DNA of 64,000 bases from Rusavskia elegans (lineage: Eukaryota > Ascomycota > Lecanoromycetes > Teloschistales > Teloschistaceae), in assembly GCA_011316305.1 (NCBI GenBank), contig SAUG01000028.1, positions 124,001 through 188,000 of the forward strand. Reading direction: 5' to 3'. The notes under the pieces were generated by a model. It ran no database searches, was not told the origin of the DNA, and saw only the letters and a program-made list of their open reading frames with translations. The position numbers and the translations under genes were made by a program. Every line of letters begins with the position of its first letter. Position 1 is the first letter of the stretch. Shown in pieces: positions 21,550 through 34,291 of this stretch.

Positions 21550-23266
21550 ATGAAGATGGCGGCGGAGGAGGGAGTGATTTCCAAGAGGAATACACCTCAT
21601 CACCGCGATCGTAACAGTAAGCCGATCGAAGATGCTGAGGCCTTGGAGCTCCGCCGCCGCACCATCGAAGCACAGCAGATCTATGGGAGGGGCAAGAAAA
21701 TTCCCGCAAGAAGTATCAAGGACAAGAAGCTCAGAAGCAGTCTGAGAAACCTGGAAAACAAGTACAAGGACGCAGTGGTCAAAGCAAAAGATGCAGAGAT
21801 CCTGCTGGAAAATGAAAGTGGATTTTTGGAACCCGAGGGAGAGCTCGAAAGAACCTACAAGGTCCGCCAGGATGAATTGAAGCCAGAGCTCTCCGTCGAA
21901 ACCGCTAAAAAAGGGTTTGAACTGAAGCTGGATGACTTGGGTCCATACGTCGCCGACTACACAAGGAACGGGCGCAGTTTGCTACTTGCCGGGAGGAAAG
22001 GCCATGTCTCGACCATGGACTGGAGGGCTGGTGAACTCAAGTGCGAATTGCAGCTGGGAGAAACCGTCAAGGATGCCAAATGGCTCCATAACGACCAATA
22101 TTTCGCCGTGGCCCAGAAGAAGTACGTCTACATCTACGACCACGCCGGCGTCGAGTTGCACTGTCTCCAGAAACATATAGAAGTCAACCACATGCATTTT
22201 CTTCCATACCATTTTCTCCTGGCCACTGTCGTAAGTCCCTTCTCTCACCCCGTTCGGTAGAACTTCGAATTGAGACACCCAGGGTAATGCAGGCTACCTC
22301 AAGTACACCGATACCTCCACCGGCGCAACCCTGACCGAAATCCCAACTAGACTTGGTACTACAACAGCCATGACCCAGAATTCGAGCAACGCTATATTGC
22401 ACCTTGGCCATCAGAACGGCACTGTCACACTCTGGTCACCAAACTCCACAACCCCATTGGTCAAACTCCTCACTCATCGCGGCCCCGTTCGCTCGGTCAG
22501 CATAGACCGCTCAGGCCACTACATGGTCTCCACCGGCGCGGATCTCAAGATGAGTGTATGGGATATCCGGCAATTCCGCGAAGTCAACAACTACTTCCTT
22601 CGGCGCCCAGGTTCCAGTGTGAGCGTCAGTGACCGTGATCTCACAGCCGTCAGTTGGGGTACTCAAGTCTCTGTCTGGAGAGGCCTCTTCGATCGTGCAG
22701 TCGAAGATCAAGAGAAAGTTCAGTCGCCGTACATGTCCTGGGGTGGCGAAGGCAAACGCATCGAGCGCGTGCGCTGGTGCCCGTTCGAAGATGTGTTGGG
22801 CGTATCACACGACAAGGGATTCAGCAGCATCATTGTTCCAGGAGCTGGAGAACCCAATTTCGATGTCTTGGAGATCAATCCATACGAGACGACAAAGCAG
22901 CGACAGGAGAATGAAGTCAAGTCTCTACTCAACAAGATCCAACCAGAGATGATATCCCTCAACCCGGATTATGTAGGGAGACTGGATCTTGCGTCGGCTG
23001 AACAGCGGCGGAAGGAGCAGGATCTCGATCGAAAACCTGAGGATCCGCTGAAGACCTTGAAAGAAAGGGCGAGGGGACGAGGGAAAAACAGTAGTCTGAG
23101 AAAATACTTGAGGAAAAAGGGGGTGAAAAATGTGGTTGATGAGAAGAGGTTGCAGGTGGATGAGTTGAGGAAGCAACGGGACCGAGAGGCTCGGGGAGTC
23201 GTCAAGAAGAAGAAAAGGGAACAATTAGGCCCGGCTCTGGGCAGATTCGTCAGGAAGGAAGACTGA
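21550..23266 (+). CDS. UTP7: U3 snoRNP / SSU processome protein Utp7 (WDR46 family)
   Basis: Two exons, 21550-22230 and 22283-23266, with a 52-nt phase-0 intron, give 554 residues, close to the usual Utp7 length. WD40 blades are readable (GRSLLLAGRKGHVSTMDW, FAVAQKKYVYIYDHAGVE, LHCLQKHIEVNHMHFLPY, GHYMVSTGADLKMSVWDIRQ). They are followed by the BING4CT-type region (YMSWGGEGKRIERVRWCPFE, VPGAGEPNFD, NPYETTKQRQENEVKSLL) and a Lys/Arg-rich tail suited to the nucleolus. The protein acts in early 18S rRNA processing. I chose the ATG at 21550; an in-frame ATG at 21475 is also possible. This gene marks the right edge of the decayed island. Confidence 0.93.
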
Positions 23267-24268
23267 GTGATACGGATTGTATGCATCAGCACCGAAACTC
23301 GAACACCAATTATCGACGAGGGCGTTGGGAAGCACAGGAATATCAGACGCTGTGCTGAGCTCGTTTCAATCTCGGGTCCAGAAGCCATCAGGCTACGGTT
23401 TGCAGCTGTCGCGAGAATATCTTGTCCTATGATGGCCGGCCAGGAATAACGACAAAGCCGCATCCATAGCAGCCATCGTTTGTATGGTAACCTTAAGCTC
23501 ATGACAAGAAGGACAGTCCAAAACTCTCACGAAACAAGGTACCTCGACGTATGCCCGCTACCTGGCGGCTTCGGACCAAAGGCCAGCAACTCCCTTGACA
23601 AGCGAGAGTGTCGCAGCACTATCCGGTCATACAGGCGTGCAGGCTTGGAGCGAAAAAGTTCCAACCATCGATATCTTGGAGATGAAGGCTCATGGTATCG
23701 ACAAATATGAAGATCATGGGAGAATTACCCACCATACTAGTATTCTCCAATGAAAGGGCATGCCAATAGAGGAGTAGGGGAGGATTATGGCTGGCTCCAT
23801 TGCGGTCAGGCATGGTGAGTATGTACATCTATTGATTCTGCCATATGCTTGACTCTCCCCAAGACGGTGATTTCATTGGAATGAGTCGTGAAAACTATGT
23901 CTTGAGATTCACTGCCTGACAAAGTCGCTCATCATGACGATTGATGATGCTGTTCAACTCATCACAAATTTCATGACACGAGACTCGCGTGGAGGGCGTT
24001 CGGCTTTTAATACCATTGTCCACAAAGATCTGTCTGGGTGTTGGATCTCGGTATAATGGCAGTATCGGTCAAAGTTGGCTGGACAGGTTGAAATTGATCT
24101 CCCGTCACTTTCACTTCCATTATCAGGAAAAAGGCATTGTTTCAACAAGCCTTCATTCACTGCTTGTGAATGCTCTTCACACAGCAAGTCATTTGCGTCG
24201 ATCCCTAAGAGTGCAAGCGATTGTTCAACCCTCAACTCTCGAATACCATCGTCATCCATCTCCAAACG
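23267..24268. other. Intergenic, no supported gene
   Basis: Only short unsupported frames. Serves as the 3' flank of UTP7 and the 5' flank of the next gene. Confidence 0.4.
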
Positions 24269-25003
24269 ATGTCTCGTCGAAGCACCGTTTCCAGCCTCTC
24301 GCCCTACGCTCCACCTTACTCGCCCGGAAGCCCCGAGTCTACTCTCGTGCCATCATTGGAGTGCAACACACCAAGTCGGCCATCACCCCTCTCCACTGTC
24401 TTCTCCCCCGATGCCTCTTATACCAACTCCCGCACCTGGGTCTCGCCTCGCCTCCGCGAGAAGGACGAATGGAAACGGATCAATGACGGCCTCCACGCCT
24501 TGAACCTCAACCACCCTGACCATTCCCCCTACACTCCTAAATCTTTCGAAGAGTACCTCCAGCACAAGCACGACTTCCTCAATGACCGGAAGCAAGAGAT
24601 CCAAGACCGATGCCTCGCCGCGGCGGGCTTCGACAGATGCATGGAACCAGCCATTGGCGGCAAGTCATTCGACGACGGCCGAGCTGCTGTCCTGGGCATG
24701 GAGACGATCTGGTGTCCGTGGGATGAACCCAACAAGAATCACCCGCAACCGCCCTGGCCGTCCAAGGAGGAGATGAGAGAAGAAGGCGATGAGCGCCATA
24801 CGAGTCAGTTCGGGCGATACCTGGCGTTGCCCCGAAATCCGGGCAATGAGACGGTGACGTACAAGCAGAGGAGCCCGGTCAAGCAGCATCATTTGGATCG
24901 GGTGTGGGAGATACCGCGGCCGGATGATCTGGGAGAGTGGCATGAAGAAGAGGTGATGGAGGAGCTGTTGGGTGAGAGCTTAATGAGGGAATTGGATCGA
25001 TAG
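24269..25003 (+). CDS. Conserved-looking hypothetical protein
   Basis: A single exon. The start at 24269 is preferred over 24221 because the sequence from MSRRSTVSS on has the Ser/Pro-rich composition of the rest. It encodes 244 residues. The N-terminal 65 are Ser/Pro/Thr-rich and probably disordered. The body (about 70-244) is charged, with Trp-rich patches (METIWCPWDEP, PQPPWPSKEEMREE), and ends in an acidic helix-like stretch. No signal peptide, TM segment or catalytic motif is seen. Ordered, GC-biased coding sequence supports a real gene; the function is unknown. Confidence 0.65.
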   Translation: MSRRSTVSSLSPYAPPYSPGSPESTLVPSLECNTPSRPSPLSTVFSPDASYTNSRTWVSPRLREKDEWKRINDGLHALNLNHPDHSPYTPKSFEEYLQHKHDFLNDRKQEIQDRCLAAAGFDRCMEPAIGGKSFDDGRAAVLGMETIWCPWDEPNKNHPQPPWPSKEEMREEGDERHTSQFGRYLALPRNPGNETVTYKQRSPVKQHHLDRVWEIPRPDDLGEWHEEEVMEELLGESLMRELDR

Positions 25004-25765
25004 GAGATGCGAGTGGTGTTATTGGGAATCTTACGGGATTTGGGTTGCACTTGAGCTTTTACGTCTTGGGGAAGAGCTTAGATGTAGCCGACAAGGAGCC
25101 CAGCGCCTTCGCGACCATCTCATTGGGCAAGCTTGGTTTTATGGTTCCAGATCGCTGGTCACGATCTCGGCAGAACATATACTCTTGACCTGTCGATGGG
25201 CAATGTGCATGAGCAGAAGCACTGATTCATACCCTTGGGGATCAGAGTTGGTAGGTGAAGAAGTGGTCGAGATGGGTTGATTCTCGGCTTATGGAGCATG
25301 CCACCATGCAGCCTAACTAACAGACTTCGCTCTCATGTCCGGCTACCTGAATGCAGTCTTCGATTCTTAACCTATCGTAATAAAAAGTCCGCCCTACACT
25401 TCTTGGCACCAATGCGATCATCGACGCCGCACCGCTGCTTCATATTTGGCTTTCCCACCAACCTCGGTACATCGCAACTTTATTTCCCATCACAATCGAG
25501 CCTGGGAGAACTAGGTGAAGGTCCATGTAACCGGTAAACAGCATGAAACTCTCCTTATCATCACCTGTGTTGGCTTCGTTCTGTTGAATCGTCCTTATCA
25601 TGCCATCCTTCATTTCCACATTCACTCTTCAGGCAGATAAAGCCGGCATGAATCACCTCCTCCAAAGGAATCACTACATCAGTGATGATTTATGAAATCA
25701 ACCATCTTCCTTAAACCTCAAGCTTCTCAATCTTCTTTGCTTTCTTTCTAGCCGCAACCAAGAAG
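25004..25765. other. Intergenic, promoter side of the HPPD gene
   Basis: No gene is supported. The last 60 bases before the ATG at 25766 are CT-rich, as is common for fungal promoters. Confidence 0.35.
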
Positions 25766-27071
<1,306 letters not shown>

Positions 27072-27431
27072 GAGTGGAGCAAGTGGAAGAGCTCTGGCCA
27101 TGAGGTGCGGACATTGGGTCTGACACTTCTAACAAGAGGAATAAAGGATAGAGATCGATAACAAGAGAGAGCAGTTGGAATTTGTGTGGCCCCAGAGACA
27201 CGAGCATTGGGGTTGATACTTCGGACTAGAAGGATAGGGCATAAAAAAATAGATTAAAACTTCATCATAATCAATCAAAACGATTGCTACATACCTCCCT
27301 GAAGCGTGACATGGGCAGTCATTAGTATAAACCCTAGATTAGGGCTTCGCAACCCCTTATTAGATATTTGAATTTGAGAAAATGAAACATCGTTGACCTC
27401 GTTACGGGAAAGACTTAAAAATCTTCAATTC

Positions 27432-27896
27432 ATGCCGACAATCACTCTCCACCCTCCAGACGCAGCTCGAGGTAGCAACATCTCCAATGGCCAGAACCCC
27501 CTCCCACAGCTCCTGCAAACCCCCTCCGGCCTCGCCATCCTCGAACTCCAAGGCACCATCAACATACCCTCCGTAACCACCGATACTGCCGAGAATCCAA
27601 ATACCTCACATCCAGCAACGACAAACGTAGGGCAACTAGTCTTTCCAGACTACAACCCCAGTGATCCCACCGGCAGCACCGCTTGGATGAAGCGAGTCCA
27701 TCTCTACATCGGGCGACATCAGCGTCTGACAGGAGAGGTCAAGAAACTCGCGAATCCGCTGGGTGTCATTCGGAGGAAATCGGTGGATGATGATGCTATG
27801 ACGGAGGACGCCTCGGACGCTGAGCAATTGGAGGTTATGGAAATCATCTACTACAAGATGCTGTTTTCGAGTCGACCGGAGCCTGTGGGTGAGTGA
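27432..27896 (+). CDS. CTF8: Chromosome transmission fidelity protein 8 (Ctf18-RFC subunit)
   Basis: A single exon of 154 residues. The start at 27432 (MPTITLHPP) fits the family better than the upstream ATG at 27393. Family blocks: LPQLLQTPSGLAILELQG near the N-terminus, LVFPDYNP, WMKRVHLYIGRHQRLTGEVK, LGVIRR, and the end YKMLFSSRPEPVG. Ctf8 with Dcc1 and Ctf18 forms the alternative clamp loader used for sister-chromatid cohesion. An acidic insert (about residues 120-135) separates the last two blocks. It lies head-to-tail after HPPD with no functional link. Confidence 0.92.
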   Translation: MPTITLHPPDAARGSNISNGQNPLPQLLQTPSGLAILELQGTINIPSVTTDTAENPNTSHPATTNVGQLVFPDYNPSDPTGSTAWMKRVHLYIGRHQRLTGEVKKLANPLGVIRRKSVDDDAMTEDASDAEQLEVMEIIYYKMLFSSRPEPVGE

Positions 27897-28212
27897 GTGA
27901 GTGATCGGCAGCTGGAGCGGAGATCCTGCAGCTGAAGTGAAGCGCACCAACCGTTTGGTCTTGAACGTCCCCAGACGGCAATTCAAAGATGGAGTTTCAA
28001 TTGCCACAGCGGGAACCCCACTAGCAGCGGGTAGTAAGTGATTACGATGCGTGACACTTGTGCGCTATCACTTTAAATCCTACCTTACGGAACCTGCAGC
28101 CTCTTCATGTCTTAGACATCGTCGCAATTGTATTTCGAGGAACTTCATCCGGAGGCCGGTACGAGGATCCACAACAATCAACGTGTTCCATCAGCTTCAT
28201 TTAAGTACCAGG

Positions 28213-30016
28213 ATGTCTTCACTTCGGGAAAGCGTCGTGGGCACAATTGCCTGGACCTTACCAATAGCAGGATATGCTGCACTTGCGGTAAGGACATGGA
28301 TACGCCCAAGCAAGATGAAGCCTAATGTGCACAGTCCTTTTCGGTCTTCGCTATCTGGGCTATCTTTGTTTCAATCCGTAACGCCTATTTCCATCCCTTA
28401 TCCAAATTCCCTGGTCCCAAAAGCGCAGCAGCAACACCAATCCCCTATGTCAAGGCTCTTGTCACTGGACACATGGTCGATTGGGTCATGAGTCTTCATG
28501 CCAAGTATGGTCCCGTCGTCCGCACTGGTCCTGACGAACTGTCTTTCATTGGCCCCCGCGCATGGCAGGATATTTATACCACTCGACCGCAACTCCCCAA
28601 GGTCAGCAAAGGAGTTTTTCAATCGTACAATGGCGTCCCCGTGGTCGGGGCCGAAACCAACACAGAGGAGCATACAAGACAGCGGCGCATCTTGAGCCAT
28701 GCTTTTTCGGAACGCGCTTTGAGAGAACAAGAAGACATTCTGAATCGGTACACCGACCTTCTGATCACAAAACTTGAGGAGCAGGTCGAGCAAACGGAGA
28801 AGAAGTCGTCGGTCACCCTGGACATCACCAAATGGTACAACTACACCACGTTCGATACTATTGGTGATCTTCTCTTCAACGATCCCTTCCACAGTCTGGA
28901 AAATTCAGCCGACCATCCTTGGGTAGCTGCAATCTTCGATGGACTGAAGTTTGGCATAGTCACAACCGCCTTTCATCATTTCCCACCCTCATGGCCTGTG
29001 GTCCACTATCTGATCCCAAAATCCATGAAAAAGGTCGCGGCGCAACACTTCAGATGGTCCCAAGAAAAGATCTCCCGCCGACTTCAAACGGAGACCAAGC
29101 GGCCGGATTTCATGACGTACATCCTGCGCAATAACCAAGGAGCGGAGAAGATGACTCGAGATGAATTGGACTCCAACGGCGCGTTCCTCATCCTGGCTGG
29201 AAGCGAGACTTCGGCTACCACCTGCTCCTCGTCAACCTTCTTCTTCTTGAAGAATCCGGCTGTTTATGAGAAACTGAAGAAAGAAATCCGAGATGCTTTC
29301 AAATCCGCCGATGATATCACTGTTCAAGCGGCCGCGAAGCTACCGTATCTCCATGCTGTGATTTGGGAAGCCCTTCGACTACATCCTACCGGAGCTACCT
29401 CGGTTCCCAGAATGGTTGATCGCCCTGGTGTGGTGGTTGATGGACACGAAATCCCGGTCGGGGTAAGCCTTGTTGATCCACCTCCATCTTTCATTGCTCT
29501 TCCCTTCGCCTGCTGTTGATGGGTTCCGCTCATTCCACCTAACCCTTGAATCGAACTTCGCAGCAGGCTAAGGAGATCAAACATAAAACTTTGAAAAAGC
29601 GAGCTGACGATCCTAGACCCGCGTGGGCATACCAGGAAAAACAATGACCCGCTCCCCGCTCAATTTCGTGGAACCCAATACCTTCGTCCCGGAGCGCTGG
29701 CTGTCGGATGCCGATCCCAAATTCGATGCAGATCGAAAGGAGGCCCAAGAGCCGTTCATGGTCGGACCGAGGAACTGTCTGGGGAAACCGTAAGTCATCG
29801 TCTTGGTTTTGTATGACATGACGGATTTTACCAATATAACTAACCGAAATCAATAGTCTTGCATGGGCGGAAATGAACCTGATCTTATGCAAGGTCCTCT
29901 GGCATTTCGATTTGGAGCTAGCGGACGGCAATAAGAAGGATTGGTCCATGGAACAAAAGGTCTGGCTGTTGCATGAGAGGACGCCGGTGTTCGTCAAGGT
30001 TACGCCGAGACGCTGA
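28213..30016 (+). CDS. Cytochrome P450 monooxygenase (intact)
   Basis: Exons 28213-28287, 28335-29462, 29617-29789 and 29857-30016 give 511 residues, a normal P450 length. Exon 1 supplies the ER membrane anchor (VVGTIAWTLPIAGYAALA), followed by a NAYFHPLSKFPGPK hinge. Then come the C-helix WxxxR equivalent in EHTRQRRILSHAF, I-helix LAGSETSATT, EALR (ExxR), NTFVPERW, and the haem loop FMVGPRNCLGKP with its Cys in exon 3. The sequence resembles isotrichodermin-hydroxylase-type fungal P450s of secondary metabolism; that subfamily call is from memory. No other biosynthetic gene is adjacent. It converges with the DUF2470 gene. Confidence 0.9.
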
Positions 30017-30681
30017 CGCTGATGGATTGGGTTGGGTTGGGATGATTTGCTGCCGACACTAACGTAATTGTGTTGAGATCCAAATGTACTGTTGTAATAG
30101 CTTTACGACTATTGTGACGGCCTATGACAATCATATCCTCCCTCGTTTTTGAAGATGGGCACAGGCAGACAGACCTCTGTATGCGTGCGCGTCCTTCCTC
30201 TCTCTTCCCATGCCGACCCGCCCTATCATACTGGATTTCGTATTCCAGCCAATACCTCAGCAAGTCATACTCTTATTCATCGGCCGTCAATAGAGACGAT
30301 GACATTTTTGGTATCCATCCGTATCGGAAACAAATAGATATAAGCCAGTAAACACAACCTTTACCCCCCCTCCCCTCCCACTGGCACGAACAAGACTGGC
30401 GTTCACGTCAGACAACTGGTTTTTCAAGAACCTGGCTGTGATGCGCCAATCTGGAGATGGGGGTTACAGAGGGGTGGCGGGACTGTTTGCAGCTTTAGAT
30501 GTGAGGGTTGGAGATATTGTGTGTGGGCGGTAGGATTGATTGGTAATTAAGATATGGGAATCCGCGATGGAGGTGGGATGGTGAATTTGGATGACTTCCA
30601 CGGCAGCTTGCCGGACTTGTGGTCATGATTCATGTGTTTCTCCCCCTTTCGTCCTTCCCCCTTCCCATACAAAACCCCCAA
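30017..30681. other. Convergent intergenic region
   Basis: Lies between the 3' ends of the P450 (+) and the DUF2470 gene (-). No gene is seen. Confidence 0.4.
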
Positions 30682-31377
30682 TCAATGCCTTTCCTTCCCC
30701 TTCCTCTCCTCCTCCCCCCGCACCCACCCATCCACCCGCATAAAAGCACCAAATCCCTCCACAACCGTACTCCCCATCCATTTCCACCACAGTTTCCCGA
30801 ACCGGGGCACATTGTACTTCTGTAACCGAGTGCGATCCATATACCACGCTTCAAGCGGATGGATGATGAGTATCAACCCCAATACCCACGGCCGCACCGC
30901 ATAGGCGAACCCCGCTATTAGCTCGCCGTAAGCGTAAGGGATGTATGAGAAGAGGGTGTGGATGGTGGATGGAGGGAGGAAAGATAGGAGGGTGAATATA
31001 GACAGTTCGAGGAGGACGAGGATGAGGATTGCGAGGTGGAGGCCATGGGGTGGGATGTATCTCTTTAATGTGATGGGTGAGAGGCCGAGGGCGGTGCATG
31101 CGGCGGCGTCCATGTCGGCGAGGCGGGTGCGGGCTGAGGTGTAGGTTTCCAGGGGTGGGAGGATGGGGATGATGTATTTTTTTGTGTTGGGGGATGGGGA
31201 GAGGGAGATGGATAGGGAGGAGAGGGTTAGGGAGTGGAGGGTGGCGTTGCGGGCGGTGAAGGAGGAGAGGTGGTGCGTGCGGCGGAGGTAGCGTATTAGG
31301 GAGTCTTGGTGGGAGGTGTTCATGTGGGTTATGATGCGGTTTTTGATGGCGGTGTCGGGGTCTTTGGGGGGTTCCAT
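30682..31377 (-). CDS. DUF2470-containing membrane protein
   Basis: A single exon of 231 residues. The N-terminal half matches the DUF2470 fold (IKNRIITHMNTSHQDSLIRYL, FTARNATLHSLTL, then DMDAAACTALGLSPITLKRY), a region related to the haem-oxygenase-like HugZ/pyridoxamine-oxidase C-terminal domain. Three hydrophobic segments follow (about residues 112-135, 145-170 and nearby). The end is LEAWYMDRTRLQKYNVPRFG plus a WWKWMGSTVVEGFGAFMRVD block common in the fungal family. The substrate and location are unknown. The coding strand is strongly purine-poor in the third quarter. Confidence 0.8.
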   Translation of the reverse strand: MEPPKDPDTAIKNRIITHMNTSHQDSLIRYLRRTHHLSSFTARNATLHSLTLSSLSISLSPSPNTKKYIIPILPPLETYTSARTRLADMDAAACTALGLSPITLKRYIPPHGLHLAILILVLLELSIFTLLSFLPPSTIHTLFSYIPYAYGELIAGFAYAVRPWVLGLILIIHPLEAWYMDRTRLQKYNVPRFGKLWWKWMGSTVVEGFGAFMRVDGWVRGEEERKGKERH

Positions 31378-32281
31378 TGTAACGGGAGGGAGTCTTGTGG
31401 GCGGGGGTTGAAAGGGGGTGGGGATTGGGAGCGGAGTGGAACGGACGAGGATGACGTGATTCCATGTTTGTGTCTGTCTCTACCGGGAATATGTAAAGCG
31501 TGACAAAGCGCGTGGCAAAGCGCGCAGCAGGTTCCCAGCGTGGAAGAGAGGAACGTGGAAAACGGCCTGAAAGATGGATAACGTCGGTGGCTTTTCGGTG
31601 ACCAGTATCAAGCTAGCCCTCTTTGAGCCAAAGCTTGTGATGTGCTTCAAGAGCGGGCAGAAAAAGAGTTATGGTTATGGTTAGAGTAGGAAAGCTTCGA
31701 CGATCGATTATTCCCTCGTTCCGTCATCATTGATTATTATCACACAGTTCTATGGTACGACCTCAGAGCTGCCAGGCCAGGCTTATTTCTACATCCATCT
31801 ACAAACAATTCCATCTTTTGTTGACATATCTTTGATCTCTCGGCACGCAAATACGATGAAACGGTTTGATGTTACGGTCATCATTACCCGCGACAGAAGC
31901 TTGCGTCGGAAGCTTGTCGTCGCTACTATCGCATACAGTAGCGAAACAGCGGAAGGACTGAGGCCACGCAAGTCTCCTAAGCGGAAGACAGCTGTCTGGG
32001 ACTCCGAGTACCTGTCGCAAGTATTATCTATCCAAAGCTAAATCACTATGCGACCTGCCGTGCACCACCATCGTCGCCAGAAGAGGCGTTTCATTTCACG
32101 TACTGTGTGAACTATATGTAGGAAACCTCGAAACCTCTTCCGTCATGCTTCCCGTCGTTGCGATTGTACCTATATAACAAGTTGATCTTGTGAGTTTCGG
32201 GCTTTCTCTGCTTCATTCTCAATCAACAACAGCTTTCTTCCATAAAATTCATTTGCAGTTTTTCTTCCTTATTCCAGCAAA
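31378..32281. other. Divergent intergenic region
   Basis: Upstream of both the DUF2470 gene (-) and the secreted-protein gene (+). Apart from the TATA-like site no gene or repeat is supported. Confidence 0.4.
32171..32177 (+). promoter_or_regulatory. TATA-like box of the secreted-protein gene
   Basis: TATATAA about 105 bases before the ATG at 32282. It is followed by a CT-rich leader and a CAACAACAG stretch, a typical fungal core promoter layout. Position-based inference only. Confidence 0.4.
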
Positions 32282-33544
32282 ATGAAGTTCACTATAGCCA
32301 CATCCATTGCTCTTCTCCTACCTCTTGCAATCGCTCAGTCTAGTGGCGCTGCCGGTGCGAACGCCAATGCTGTCGGAGGGCAAATGAAACAGCCAGGAGC
32401 TGGAGCTAATGGAACGACAACCGACTCATCAGCAACATCTGGAGACCTTAGAAAGGGGGGAGCCGACAAAGCAACATCCGGTTCATCAGCAGGATCTGAG
32501 GATCTCCCTACTGCCGCCGAGGGCAGTGAAGACGCATCTTCACCTATTCCCAGCGGTACGCCAGGTGATGTTCCCGCCGCGGATCAGCCCGACCAAGGCA
32601 GTGGCACTGGCATGGATTATATGAAGACCGGAGCCGATACTCCCGCCGCTGGTTCTGCCAACGGTTCTCAACCTGGCGGGGCCAATGGCACTGGCATGGA
32701 CTACGGGAAGACCGACGCCGATATTTCTGCCGCTGGTCCTGCCATCGGTTCTCTGCCTGGCGAAGGCAGTGGCACTGGCATGGACCAAGCCAAGACCGGA
32801 TCTGATAGCGACATGGGCAAAACGCTCGTGGTCCAAGAACGTCGCTACGAAGAAAACGGTAAGCGTCGAATCGAATTCAAAATCGAATTCGGTGAAAGCA
32901 ACGTTCACCAAACATGGGAAATCCGCGACGGCAAATTGAATCAAGTCCCCGAAGCGACGGGAGGCTCGGCAATGTCATCTTCCAACGGCGCATCTAGTGG
33001 TGGCAGCAGTGGTGCCTCTGGGGCCATGGGAGGAGCTGGAAAATATGGGGCTTCCACCTTGGCCAATAATGGTACCAGCTTCACAGGTTTCGACGACCTC
33101 ACAAGCGACTCCTCCTCCTCCTCCTCCTCCTCCGCTACTGGAGGAAAAGCTGATTCGAAATCGCCCACCGTCACAAAAACCTCTGCCAATGAACCCGATG
33201 ATACACTTCAGATTGACTACCCAAGCACCAACGGCACGGGCTCGGATCTTGCGCCATTGGGAGGAAACCAGACAGACGTGGTTACGGGTACAGTTGAGGG
33301 AGCGAGTGATGATAATCCTAGAAGTGGCTCGCCTGCCAGCCCTCCGACTTCGAACAATGGGGCAGCGAAGTCTGCTGCTGGCTCGGCAGGAACGTCTGCT
33401 GAAGGCGCAGGAGCGAAGTCTGCTGGCGACGCGGCAGCAAAGTATGATGGTAATAAGCAAGCAAAGCCTGATGGCTCCACGGGGTCGAAGTTGAAGTCGA
33501 AGAGAAGCGGCGGGAGGAGTGGGAAGACAAGGCGGGCGAATTAG
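32282..33544 (+). CDS. Secreted low-complexity protein with 28-residue repeats
   Basis: A single exon of 420 residues. A clear signal peptide (MKFTIATSIALLLPLAIAQS) is followed by a Ser/Gly/Ala/Thr-rich mature chain with few hydrophobics. Residues 108-135 and 136-163 are tandem 28-residue repeats, each starting GTGMDY.KT.AD; a third, partial unit begins at 164 (GTGMDQAKTGSD). A more ordered island follows (about 178-223, containing VVQERRYEENGKRRIEFKIE and HQTWEIRDGKL), then a poly-Ser run and an Ala/Lys/Gly tail ending in a basic cluster (KSKRSGGRSGKTRR). No cysteines are seen. A cell-wall or extracellular matrix role is a guess; the family is not recognised. Confidence 0.8.
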   Translation: MKFTIATSIALLLPLAIAQSSGAAGANANAVGGQMKQPGAGANGTTTDSSATSGDLRKGGADKATSGSSAGSEDLPTAAEGSEDASSPIPSGTPGDVPAADQPDQGSGTGMDYMKTGADTPAAGSANGSQPGGANGTGMDYGKTDADISAAGPAIGSLPGEGSGTGMDQAKTGSDSDMGKTLVVQERRYEENGKRRIEFKIEFGESNVHQTWEIRDGKLNQVPEATGGSAMSSSNGASSGGSSGASGAMGGAGKYGASTLANNGTSFTGFDDLTSDSSSSSSSSATGGKADSKSPTVTKTSANEPDDTLQIDYPSTNGTGSDLAPLGGNQTDVVTGTVEGASDDNPRSGSPASPPTSNNGAAKSAAGSAGTSAEGAGAKSAGDAAAKYDGNKQAKPDGSTGSKLKSKRSGGRSGKTRRAN

Positions 33545-34291
33545 ACTTGCGGAGCCGGAGAGTCCAAATCCCAGCCTAAAGAACGGCTGCACGATGTATC
33601 GGGGCCAACACGACATCAAGGTGAACAATAGACAGGCGAATGTAGGAAGATCATATATTGGGTACATACCGTTCTGTCCATTCACTTCTTCTTACCTGGT
33701 GATTATCAGTGATCCAGTCCCTGCTGTAGCGTAGACAGCCTTGCTTGTGGCGTAGCATCTGCAACCTGCACCCAAAATGAAGCTCGTGGGAAGATATAAC
33801 CAGAAGGTTGACATCTCTGACAAATGAGCCAGTAATTGCGTATGATGAAAACCGAAGACAAAAGCAGATAATAGATTGTACGTAATAGGCCAGCAAAACG
33901 AAGATTGAAGATAAAAGATTCTCGACGGTTTACAAGAACAATGTACATGAAAGGTCCTTCAGTTTTCCAGCATCATGTGCAATTGCTATCACGAGGTTCC
34001 GTTACATAGTCAGCTAATCCTCGATTCATAATAGTGATCTGCTGTTTTGGTGGCTCGAATCACCGGAATTGGTTGAGGAAAAGGGTCTGCCGCTGATTCT
34101 CGAGGAGTCGATCTATTTCCGGAATATCCATCGATACACCGACTTCATGAACAACAACTGTGAAACTGGTACATTTCTTTAAGTTTTCTCTGAAAGCAGA
34201 GGTTCCATTATTCTGAATACATCGGTAAGGGATCTTTCCAAGGACACTGCGAATCGGTGAATCATCATCAAAGGTCGTATCGGATCAATTC
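33545..34291. other. Intergenic, no supported gene
   Basis: 3' flank of the secreted-protein gene and of the minus-strand paralogue. Only short frames are present. Confidence 0.4.
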
